From Megalopta genalis (lineage: Eukaryota > Arthropoda > Insecta > Hymenoptera > Halictidae): a stretch of DNA of 64,000 nt. Position numbers and translations under genes: made by a program. Shown here piece after piece: positions 1 through 11,752 of this stretch. Positions within the stretch are counted from its first letter, which is position 1. Each line of letters starts with the position of its first letter. Below the pieces are notes generated by a model. That model was not told the DNA's origin. It did no database searches and saw only the letters and a program-made list of their open reading frames with translations. Where the stretch lies: assembly GCF_051020955.1 (NCBI RefSeq), contig NW_027477032.1, positions 1 to 64,000 of the forward strand. Direction: 5' to 3'.

Positions 1-3000
1 GAACGTATTTGAAGCTGAATTATGCGTTTCGCTTGCATTTGAAGCTAATTCGTTTCTTTCGCATGCAGTTGAAGATAAATCATGTAAATCACAAGTATTT
101 GAAGCTAAACCATGTGTTTCGCATGGATTTGAAGCTAACTCGTTTTTTTTTGCCTGCATTTGAAGATAAATCGTGTATATCACAAGTATTTGAAGCTAAA
201 CCATTCGCTTCGCATGGATTTGAAGCAAAGCCTTCAACTTCGCATTGATTTGAAGATAAATCATGTGTTTCGCTTGGATTTGAAGCTAACACGGTTGTTT
301 CGCATGCAGTTGAAGCTAAAACATGTACATCACAAGTATCTGAATCTAATCCATCTGTTTCGCAAGAATATGAATCTATGAAGCTAATCCATGTGATTCG
401 CATGAATTTGAAGCTAATTCGTATGTGTCGCATGGATATGATGCTACGCCTTCTACTTCGCATTGATTTGAAGCTAAATCATGTGATTCGCATGGATTTG
501 AAGCTAAGCCTTCAACTTCGCATTCATTTGAAACTAAATCAAGTGTTTCGCTTGGATTTGAAGTTAAGGCGTTTGTATCGCATGCAGTTGAAGCTAATTC
601 TTGTTTATCACAAGTATCTGAATCTAAACCATCTGTTTCGCAAGAATGTGAAGCTATGAAACTAAACCATTTGTTTTGCATGAATATTAAGCTAAACCAT
701 GTGTTTCGAACGTATTTGAAGCTGTATTATGTGTTTCGCTTTGATTTAAAGCTAATTCGTTTTTTTCGCATGCGGTTGAAGCTAAATCATGTAAATCATA
801 AGTATTTGAAGCTAAACCATTCGTTTCGCATGGATTTGAAGCCAAGCCTTCTACTTCGCATGAATTTGAATCTAAATCATGTGTTTCGCTTGCATTTGAA
901 GCTAATTCGTTTGTTTCGCATGCAGATGAAGCTAAATAATGTATATCACAAGTATTTGAAGCTATACCATTCGTTTCGCATGGATTTGAAGCTAAGCCTT
1001 CTACTTCGCATGAATTTGAATCTAAATCATGTGTATCGCTTGGTTTTGAAGCCTACTGGTTTGTTTCGCCTGCATTTGAAGCTAATTCATGTATATCACA
1101 AGTATTTGAAGCTGAACCATTTGTTTTGCATGAATATTAATCTGAACCATGTGTTTCGAACGTATTTGAAGCTGAATTATGCGTTTCGCTTGCATTTGAA
1201 GCTAATTCGTTTCTTTCGCATGCAGTTGAAGATAAATCATGTAAATCACAAGTATTTGAAGCTAAACCATGTGTTTCGCATGGATTTGAAGCTAACTCGT
1301 TTTTTTTCGCCTGCACTTGAAGATAAATCGTGTATATCACAAGTATTTGAAGCTAAACCATTCGCTTCGCATGGATTTGAAGCAAAGTCTTCAACTTCGC
1401 ATTGATTTGAAGATAAATCATGTGTTTCGCTTGGATTTGAAGCTAACACGGTTGTTTCGCATGCAGTTGAAGCTAAAACATGTACATCACAAGTATCTGA
1501 ATCTAATCCATCTGTTTCGCAAGAATATGAAGCTATGAAGCTAATCCATGTGATTCGCATGAATTTGAAGCTAAATCATGTGTTTCGCATGGATTTGAAG
1601 CTATATCACATATATCGCAATTATCTGAAGATAAATCATTTGTTTCTCATGTATTTAAAGCTAAGCCTTCTACTTCGCATTGATTTGAAGCTAAATCATG
1701 TGTTTCGCATGGATTTGAAGCTAACTCGTTTGTTTCGCATGCAGTTGAAGCTAAATCATGTATATCACAAAGTATTTGAAGCTAAACCATTCGTTTCGCA
1801 TGGATTTGAATCTAAGCCTCCTATTTCGCATGAATTTGAATCTAAATCATGTGTTTCGCTTGCATTTGAAGCTAATTCGTTTGTTTCGCATGCAGATGAA
1901 GCTAAATCATGTATATCACAAGTATTTGAAGCTATACCATTCGTTTCGCATGGATTTGAAGCCAAGCCTTCTACTTCGCATGAATTTGAATCTAAATCAT
2001 GTGTATCGCTTGGTTTTGGAGCCTACTGGTTTGTTTCGCCTGCATTTGAAGCTAATTCATGTATATCACAAGTATTTGAAGCTGAACCATTTGTTTTGCA
2101 TGAATATTAATCTGAACCATGTGTTTCGAACGTATTTGAAGCTGAATTATGCGTTTCGCTTGCATTTGAAGCTAATTCGTTTCTTTCGCATGCAGTTGAA
2201 GATAAATCATGTAAATCACAAGTATTTGAAGCTAAACCATGTGTTTCGCATGGATTTGAAGCTAACTCGTTTTTTTTTCGCCTGCACTTGAAGATAAATC
2301 GTGTATATCACAAGTATTTGAAGCTAAACCATACGCTTCGCATGGATTTGAAGCAAAGTCTTCAACTTCGCATTGATTTGAAGATAAATCATGTGTTTCG
2401 CTTGGATTTGAAGCTAACACGTTTGTTTCGCATGCAGTTGAAGCTAAATCATGTATATCACAAGTATTTTTAAGTTAAATTGTTCGTTTCGCATGGATTT
2501 GAATCTAAGCCTCCTACGTCGCATGAATTTGAATCTAAATCATGTGTTTCGCATGGATTTGAAGCTAACTCGTTTGTTTCGCATGCAGTTAAAGCTAAAT
2601 CATGTATATCACAAGTATTTGAAGCTATACCATTCGTTTCGCATGGATTTGAAGCTAAGCCTTCTACTTCGCATGAATTTGAATCTAAATCATGTGTATC
2701 GCTTGGTTTTGAAGCCTACTGGTTTGTTTCGCCTGCATTTGAAGCTAATTCATGTATATCACAAGTATTTGAAGCTGAACCATTTGTTTTGCATGAATAT
2801 TAATCTGAACCATGTGTTTCGAACGTATTTGAAGCTGAATTATGCGTTTCGCTTGCATTTGAAGCTAATTCGTTTCTTTCGCATGCAGTTGAAGATAAAT
2901 CATGTAAATCACAAGTATTTGAAGCTAAACCATGTGTTTCGCATGGATTTGAAGCTAACTCGTTTTTTTTTGCCTGCATTTGAAGATAAATCGTGTATAT

Positions 3001-5534
3001 CACAAGTATTTGAAGCTAAACCATTCGCTTCGCATGGATTTGAAGCAAAGCCTTCAACTTCGCATTGATTTGAAGATAAATCATGTGTTTCGCTTGGATT
3101 TGAAGCTAACACGGTCGTTTCGCATGCAGTTGAAGCTAAAACATGTACATCACAAGTATCTGAATCTAATCCATCTGTTTCGCAAGAATATGAATCTATG
3201 AAGCTAATCCATGTGATCCGCATGAATTTGAAGCTAATTCGTATGTGTCGCATGGATATGATGCTACGCCTTCTACTTCGCATTGATTTGAAGCTAAATC
3301 ATGTGATTCGCATGGATTTGAAGCTAAGCCTTCTACTTCGCATTCATTTGAAACTAAATCAAGTGTTTCGCTTGGATTTGAAGTTAAGGCGTTTGTATCG
3401 CATGCAGTTGAAGCTAATTCTTGTTTATCACAAGTATCTGAATCTAAACCATCTGTTTCGCAAGAATGTGAAGCTATGAAACTAAACCATTTGTTTTGCA
3501 TGAATATTAAGCTAAACCATGTGTTTCGAACGTATTTGAAGCTGTATTATGTGTTTCGCTTTGATTTAAAGCTAATTCGTTTTTTTCGCATGCGGTTGAA
3601 GCTAAATCATGTAAATCATAAGTATTTGAAGCTAAACCATTCGTTTCGCATGGACTTGAATCTAAGCCTCCTACTTCGCATGAATTTGAATCTAAATCAT
3701 GTGTTTCGCTTGGATTTGAAGCTAACTCGTTTGTTTCGCATGCAGTTGAAGTTATATCGCTTATATTCGCAAGTATTTGAAACCAAATCATTCGATTCGC
3801 ATGAATTTGAAACTAGGGTTTCTACTTCGCATTGATTTGAAGCTAAATCATGTGTTACGCTTGGATTTGAAGCTAACTCTCTTGTTTCGCCTGCATTTGA
3901 ATCTATATCAGTTATATCGCAAGTATATGAAGCCAAATCATTTGTATCGCATGGATTTGATGCTAAGCCTTCTACTTCGCATTGATTTGAAGCTAAATCT
4001 TGTGTTTCTCTTGGATATGAAGCTAACTCGTTTGTTTCGCATACAGCTCAAACTAAGTCATGTATATCACAAGTATTTAAAGCTAAACCATTTGTTTCGC
4101 ATTGATTTGAAGCTAAGCCTTCTGCTTCGTATTGATTTGAAGCTAAATCATGTGTTTCGCTTGGTAATTGAAGCTAACTCGTTTGTTTCGCATGCAGTTG
4201 AAGCTAAATCATGTATATCACAAGTATTTGAAGCTAAACCATTCGTTTCGCATGGATTTGAATCTAAGCCTCCTACTTCGCATGAATTTGAATCTACATC
4301 ATGTGTTTCGCTTGCATTTGAAGCTAATTCGTTTGTTTCGCATGCAGTTGAAGCTATATCGCTTATATTCGCAAGTATTTGATACCAAATCATACGATTC
4401 GCATGAATTTGAAACTAGGGTGTCTACTTCGCATTGATTTCAAGCTAAATCATGTGTTTCGCTTGGATTTGAAGCTAACTCGTTTGTTTCGCATGCAGTT
4501 AAAGCTAAATCATGTATATCACAAGTATTTGAAGCTATACCATTCGTTTCGCAAGGATTTGAAGCTAAGCCTTCTACTTCGCATGAATTTGAATCTAAAT
4601 CATGTGTATCACTTGGTTTTCAAGCCTACTGGTTTGTTTCGCCTGCATTTGAAGCTAATTCATGTATATCACAAGTATTTGAAGCTGAACCATTTGTTTT
4701 GCATGAATATTAATCTGAACCATCTGTTTCGAACGTATTTGAAGCTGAATTATGCATTTCGCTTGCATTTGAAGCTAATTCGTTTCTTTCGCATGCAGTT
4801 GAGGATAAATCATGTAAATCACAAGTATTTGAAGCTAAACCATGTGTTTCGCATGGATTTGAAGCTAACTCGTTTTTTTTCGCCTGCATTTGAAGATAAA
4901 TCGTGTATATCACAAGTATTTGAAGCTAAACCATTCGCTTCGCATGGATTTGAAGCAAAGCCTTCAACTTCGCATTGATTTGAAGATAAATCATGTGTTT
5001 CGCTTGGATTGGAAGCTAACACGGTTGTTTCGCATGCAGTTGAAGCTAAAACATGTACATCACAAGTATCTGAATCTAATCCAACTGTTTCGCAAGAATA
5101 TGAAGCTATGAAGCTAATCCATGTGATTCGCATGAATTTGAAGCTAAATCATGTGTTTCGCATGGATTTGTAGCTATATCACATATATCGCAATTATCTG
5201 AAGATAAATCATTTGTTTCTCATGTATTTAAAGCTAAGCCTTCTACTTCGCATTGATTTGAAGCTAAATCATGTGTTTCGCATGGACTTGAAGTTAACTC
5301 GTTTGTTTCTCCTGCATTTGAAGCTATATCACTTATATCGCAAGTATTTAAAGCTAAACCATTTGTTTCGCATTGATTTGAAGCTAAGCCTTCTGCTTCG
5401 TATTGATTTGAAGCTTAATCATGTGTTTCGCTTGGTAATTGAAGCTAACTCGTTTGTTTCGCATGCAGTTGAAGCTAAATCATGTATATCACAAGTATTT
5501 GAAGCTAAACCATTCGTTTCGCATGGATTTGAAT
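1..5534. repeat. Satellite region I, with an internal 2,820-bp duplication
   Basis: This stretch contains monomer types that are rare elsewhere, including one with TTTCGAACGTATTTGAAGC, one with GGTTTTGAAGCCTACTGG and one with a T7-T9 run before CGCCTGC. Sequence 1 to about 835 recurs at about 2,821-3,655 with an offset of 2,820 bp (94 x 30), with only scattered substitutions, for example around 3,115 and 3,217. Beyond about 3,650 the second copy diverges into other monomers. The TTTCGAACG landmark recurs at about 711, 1,150, 2,120, 2,815, 3,525 and 4,725. No J block (see 5,741) occurs here. A close relative of this region appears again at about 36.5-42.7 kb. Confidence 0.85.
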
Positions 5535-5740
5535 CTAAGCCTCCTACGTCGCATGAATTTTGATCTAAATCATGTGTTTCGCTTGGATTTGAAGCTAACT
5601 CGTTTGTTTCGCATGCAGTTGAAGCTAAATCATGTATATCACAAGTATTCGAAGCTAATCCATTTGTATCGCATGGATTTGAAGCTAAGCCTTCTAATGC
5701 GCAATGATTCGAAGCTTAATCATGTGTTTTGCTTGGATTT

Positions 5741-5860
5741 GAAGCTAACTCGATTGTTTCGCATTCCTTCTACTTCGAATTCATTTGAAGTTTGGATTAG
5801 AAGCTAACTCGATTGTTTCGCAATGCACTTTATGCTAAATCATGTATAAAACATGTATTT
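5741..5860. repeat. J block: 120-bp composite unit with stops in all six frames (first instance)
   Basis: The block consists of three odd-length pieces, 46 bp (5,741-5,786), 45 bp (5,787-5,831) and 29 bp (5,832-5,860). They sum to 120 bp, so monomer phase is restored afterwards. It looks like fused, truncated monomers (type B joined to an E-like end, twice). Forward stops lie at 5,746, 5,786 and 5,805; the minus strand meets stops in all three frames within its first 30 bases. It also contains CATGT-ATAAA-ACATG (5,841-5,855), a short inverted repeat over a TATAAAA string. At least 35 copies were counted by eye, most of them between 42.6 and 61.5 kb. Confidence 0.88.
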
Positions 5861-8800
5861 GAAGCTAAACCATTTATTTCGCATGTATTTGAAGCTAAGA
5901 CTTATGCTTTGCATGAAATTGAAGCTAAATCATGTGTTTCGCTTGGATTTGAAGCTAACTCGTTAGTTTCGCATGCAGTTGTAGCTATATCGCTTATATT
6001 CGCAAGTATTTGAAGCCAAATCATTCGTTTCGCATAAATTTGAAACTAAGGCAACTACTTCTCATTGATTTGAAGCTAAATCATGTGTTTCGCTTGGATT
6101 TGAAGCTAACTCGTTTGTTTCGCATGCAGTTGAAGCTAAATCATGTATATCACAAGTATTTGAAGCTAAACCATTCGTTTCGCATGGATTTGAATCTAAG
6201 CCTCCTAGTTCGCATGAATTTGAATCCAAATCATGTGTTTCCCTTGCATTTGAAGCTAATTCGTTTGTTTCGCATGCAGTTGAAGCTAAATTATGTATAA
6301 ACGAGTATTTGAAGCTAAACCATTTGCATCGCAAGGATTTGAAGCTAAACCATGTGATTCGCTTGGATTTGAAACTAAGCCTTCTACTTCGCATTGATTT
6401 GAAGCTAAATTTTGTGTTTGGTATGGATTTGAAACTAACTCGGTTGTTTCGCCAGCATTCGAAGTTATATCACGTATAATCGCAAGTATTTGAAGCTCAG
6501 TCATTCGTTTCGCATGGATTTGAAGCTAAGCCTTCTACTTCGCATTGATTTGAAGCTAAATAATATGTTTCGCTTGGATTTGAAGGTAACACGTTTGTTT
6601 CACATGCAGTTGAAGCTCAATCATGTATATCACAAGTATTTGAAGCTGAACAATTTGTTTCGCATGGATTTGAAGCTAAGCCTTCTACTTCGCATTTATT
6701 TGATGTTAAATCACGTGTTTTGCATTGATTTGAAGATAACTCGTTTGTTTCGCCTGCATTTGAACCAATATCACTTATATTCGCCAGTATTTGAAGATAA
6801 ATCATTCGTTTCGCATGGATTTGAAGCTAATCCTCCTACTTCGTATTGATTTGAAGCTAAATCATGTATTCGCTTGGATTTGAAGCCAACTCGTTTGTTT
6901 CGCCTGCATTTGATTCTAAATCATGTATTTTACAAGTATTTGAACCTAAACCATTTGTTTCTCATGTATTTGAAGCTAAGTCTTCTACTTTGCATTGATT
7001 TGAAGCTAAATCATGTTTTTCGCTTGGATTTGAAACTAAGCCTTCTACCTCGCATTGATTTGAAACTAAATCATGTGTTTCGCATGAATTTGAATCTAAC
7101 TCGTTTGTTTTGCTTGAATCCGAAGCTATATCTCTTATATTCGCAAGTGTTTGAAGTTCAATCATTCGTCTCGCATGGACTTGAAGCTAAGCCTTCAACT
7201 TCGCATTGATTTGAAGCTAAATCATATGTTTCGCTTGGATTTGAATCTATCTCGTTTGTTTCTCCTGCATTGGAAGCTAAATCATGTATATCACAAGTAT
7301 TTGAAGCTAAACCATGTGTTTCGCATTGATTTGAAGCTAAATCATGTGTTTCGCTTGGATTTGAAACTAAGCCTTCTACTTCGCATTGATTTGAAGCTAA
7401 ATTTTGTGTTTGGTATGGATTTGAAACTAACTCGGTTGTTTCGCCAGCATTCGAAGTTATATCACGTATAATCGCAAGTATTTGAAGCTCAGTCATTTGT
7501 TTCGCATGGATTTGAAGCTATATCACTTATATTCGCAAGTATTTGAAGCTAAACCATTTGTTTTGGATGGTTTCGACGATAAGTCTTCTACTTCGCATTG
7601 ATTTGAAGCTAAATCATGTGATTCGATTTGATTTGAAGCTAACTCGTTTGTTTCGTCTGCCTTTGAAGCTATATCACTTATATTCACAAGTATTTGAAGC
7701 TAAACCATTCGCTTCGCATGGATTTGAAGATAAGCATTCAACTTCGCATTGATTTGTAGCTAAATCATGTGTTTCGCTTGGATTTGAAATCAGCTCGTTT
7801 GTTTCTCAGGCAGTTGAAGCTAAATCACGTATATCACAATTCTTTGAAGCTAAACCATTCGTTTCGCATGGATTTGAAGCTAATGCTTCTAGTTCGCATT
7901 GATTTGAAGCTAAATCATGTGTTTTGCATGGATTTAAAGCTAACTCGTTTGTTTCACATGCATTTGAAGCTAAATCACGTATATCACAACTATTTGAAGC
8001 GAAACTATTTGTTTCGCATGGATTCGATGATCAGCCTTCTACTTCGCATAGATTTGAAGCTAAATCATGTATATCACAAGTATTTGAAGCAAAACCATTT
8101 GATTCGAATGGATTTAAAACCAAGCCTTCTACTTCGCATTGATTTGAACCTAAATCATGTTTTTCGCTTGGATTTGAAACTAAGCCTTCTACCTCGCATT
8201 GATTTGAAACTAAATCATGTGTTTCGCATGAATTTGAATCTAACTCGTTTGTTTTGCTTGAATCCGAAGCTATATCTCTTATATTCGCAAGTGTTTGAAG
8301 TTCAATCATTCGTCTCGCATGGACTTGAAGCTAAGCCTTCAACTTCGCATTGATTTGAAGCTAAATCATGTGTTTCGCATGGATTTGGAACTAACTCGTT
8401 TGTTTCTGATGCAGTTGAAGCTAAATCATGTATATCACAAGTATTTGAGGCTAAACCATTTGCTTCTAATGTATTTGAAGCTAATCCTTCTACTTCGCAT
8501 GGATCTGAATCTATATCATCTGGTTCACATGGATTTGAAGATAAGCCTTCTACTTCGCATTGATATGAATCTAAATCATGTGTTTCCCATGGATTTGAAG
8601 CTAACTCGTTTGTTTCAAATGCATTTGAAGCTGAATCACGTATATCACAAGTATTTGAATCTAAACCATTTGTTTCGCATGGATTCGATGATGAGCCTTC
8701 TACGTCGCATTGATTTGAAGCTAAATCATGTGTTTCGCATGAATTTGAATCTAACTCGTTTGTTTTGCTTGAATTCGAAGCTATATCACTTATATTCGCA

Positions 8801-9737
8801 AGTATTTTAAGCTCAGTCATTCGTTTCGCATGGATTTGAAGCTAAGCCTTCTACTTCGCATTGATTTGAAGCTAAATAATATGTTTCGCTTGGATTTGAA
8901 GGTAACACGTTTGTTTCACATGCAGTTGAAGCTCAATCATGTATATCACAAGTATTTGAAGCTGAACAATTTGTTTCGCATGGATTTGAAGCTAAGCCTT
9001 CTACTTCGCATTTATTTGATGTTAAATCACGTGTTTTGCATTGATTTGAAGATAACTCGTTTGTTTCGCCTGCATTTGAACCAATATCACTTATATTCCC
9101 CAGTATTTGAAGATAAATCATTCGTTTCGCATGGATTTGAAGCTAATCCTCCTACTTCGTATTGATTTGAAGCTAAATCATGTATTCGCTTGGATTTGAA
9201 GCCAACTCGTTTGTTTCGCCTGCATTTGATTCTAAATCATGTATTTTTCAAGTATTTGAACCTAAACCATTTGTTTCTCATGTATTTGAAGCTAAGCCTT
9301 CTACTTCGCATTGATTTGAAGCTAAATCATGTTTTTCGCTTGGATTTGAAACTAAGTCTTCTACTTTGCATTGATTTGAAGCTAAATCATGTGTTTCGCA
9401 TGAATTTGAATATAACTCGTTTGTTTTGCTTGAATTCGATGCTATATCACATATATTCGCAAGTATTTGAAATTCAATCATTCGTTTCGCATGGATTTGA
9501 AGCTAAGGCTTCTAGTTCGCATTGATTTGAAGCTAAATCATATCTTTCGCATGTATTTGAAACTAACTCGTTTGTTTCTGATGCAGTTGAAGCCAAATTA
9601 TGTATAAACAAGTATTTGAAGCTAAACCATTTGCATCGCAAGGATTTGAAGCTAAACCATGTGATTCGCAAGAATTTGAAGCTAAATCATGTGTTTCGCT
9701 TGGATTTGAAGCTAACTCGTTTGTTTCGCATGCAGTT

Positions 9738-9768
9738 GAAGCTATATCGCTTATATTCGCAAGTATTT
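9738..9768. repeat. 31-bp phase-breaking monomer variant, example
   Basis: The unit GAAGCTATATCGC followed by TTATATTCGCAAGTATTT is 31 bp, against 30 bp for the related type C monomer. It therefore shifts every reading frame by one. It recurs many times, for example near 3,750, 4,350, 5,972, 15,956, 20,998, 27,497 and 35,887, usually directly after the GCATGCAGTT monomer. It is one of the two main reasons why no frame stays open across the array. Confidence 0.85.
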
Positions 9769-11752
9769 GAAACCAAATCATTCGTTTCGCATGAATTTGA
9801 AACTAGGGCTTCTACTTCGCACTGATTTCAAGCTAAATCATGTGTTTCGCTTGGATTTGAAGCTAACTCGTTTATTTCGCATGCAGTTGAAGCTAAATCA
9901 TGTATATCACAAGTATTTGAAGCTAAACCGTTCGTTTCGCATGGATTTGAATCTAAGCCTCCTACGTCGCATGAATTTGAATCTAAATCATGTGATTCTC
10001 TTGGATTTGAAGCTAACTCGCTTGTTTTGCATGCAGTTGAAGCTAAATCATGTATATCACAATTATTTGAAACTGAACCATTTGTTTCGCATCGATTTGA
10101 AGCTAAACATTCCACTTCGCATTGATTTGAAGCTAAATCATGTGTTTCGCTTGTATTTGATGCTAACTCGTTTGTTTCGCATGCAGTTGAAGCTCAATCA
10201 TGTATATCACAATTATTTGAAACTGAACCATTTGTTTCGCATCGATTTGAAGCTGAGCCTTCCACTTCGCATTGATTTGAAACTAAATCATGTATTCGCT
10301 TGGATTTGAAGCCAACTCGTTTGTTTCGTCTGCAGTGGACGCTAAACCATGTATATCACAATTATTTGAAGCTGAACCATTTGTTTCGCATGGATTTGAA
10401 GCTATGCCTTCTACTGCGCATTGAAGTGAAGCTAAATCATGTGTTCCGCGTGGATTTGATACTTACACGTTTTATTTCGCCTGCATTTGAAGCTATATCA
10501 TTTATATTCGCAAGTATTTGTAGCTAAACCATTCGTTTCGCATTGATTTGAAGCTAAGCCTTCTACTTCGCATTGATTTGAAGCTAGATCATGTGATTCT
10601 CTTGGATTTGAAGCTAACTCGTTTGTTTCGCATGCAGTTGAAGCTAAATCATGTATATCACAATTATTTGAAACTGAACCATTTGTTTCGCATCGATTTG
10701 AAGCTGAGCCTTCCACTTCGCATTGATTTGAATCTAAATCATGTGTTTCGCTTGTATTTGATGCTAACTCGTTTGTTTAGCATGCAGTTGAAGCTAAATC
10801 ATGTTTACCACAAGTATCTGAATCTAAACCCTCTGTTTCGCATGAATATTTAGCTAAACCATGTGTTTCGCATGCATTTGAAGCTATATCACTTATATCG
10901 CAAGTATTTGAAGCTAAATCATTTGTGTCGCATGGATTTGAAGCTAACCCTCCTACTTATAATTGATTTGAAGCTAAATCATGTATTCGCTTGGATTTGT
11001 AGCCAACTCGTTTGTTTCGCCTGCAGTTGAAGTTAAATCATGTATATCACAATTATTTGAAGCTGAACCATATGTTTCGCATGGATTTGAGGCTAAGCCT
11101 TCTACTTCGCATTTATTTGATGCTAAATCATGTGTTTCGCTTGTATTTGAAGCTAATTCGTTTGTTTCGCATGCAGTTGAAGCTAAATTATGTATAAACG
11201 AGTATTTGAAGCTAAACCATTTGCATCGCAAGGATTTGAAGCTAAACCATGTGATTCGCAAGAATTTGAAGCTAAATCATGTGTTTCGCTTGGATTTGAA
11301 GCTAACTCGTTTGTTTCGCACGCAGTTGAAGCTATATCGCTTATATTCGCAAGTATTTGAAACCAAATCATTCGATTCGCATGAATTTGAAACAAGGGCT
11401 TCTACTTCGCATTGATTTCAAGCTAAATCATGTGTTTCACTTGGATTTGAAGCTAACTCGTTTGTTTCGCATGCAGTTGAAGCTAAATCATGTATATCAC
11501 AAGTATTTGAAGCTAAACCGTTCGTTTCGCATGGATTTGAATCTAAGCCTCCTACGTCGCATGAATTTGAATCTAAATCATGTGTTTCGATTGGATTTGA
11601 AGCTAACTCGTTTGTTTCGCATGCAGTTGAAGCTAAATCATGTATATCACAAGTATTCGAAGCTAATCCATTTGTATCGCATGGATTTGAAGCTAAGCCT
11701 TCTAATGCGCAATGATTCGAAGCTTAATCATGTGTTTTGCTTGGATTTGAAG

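Larger units (their letters stand above)
5535..11752. repeat. 6,218-bp tandem repeat, copy 1
   Basis: From 5,535 every stretch compared is identical to the sequence 6,218 bp downstream, for example at 5,821/12,039, 7,021/13,239, 8,941/15,159 and 10,321/16,539. The bases just before differ (5,523 and 5,534 against 11,741 and 11,752), which places the left edge of identity at 5,535. Because 6,218 is 207 x 30 plus 8, the unit contains off-length monomers. Inside the copy a smaller duplication has an offset of 2,316 bp (about 6,510-7,210 against 8,826-9,525), and another has an offset of 1,144 bp (about 6,980-7,210 against 8,124-8,354). One J block lies at 5,741-5,860. Confidence 0.88.
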
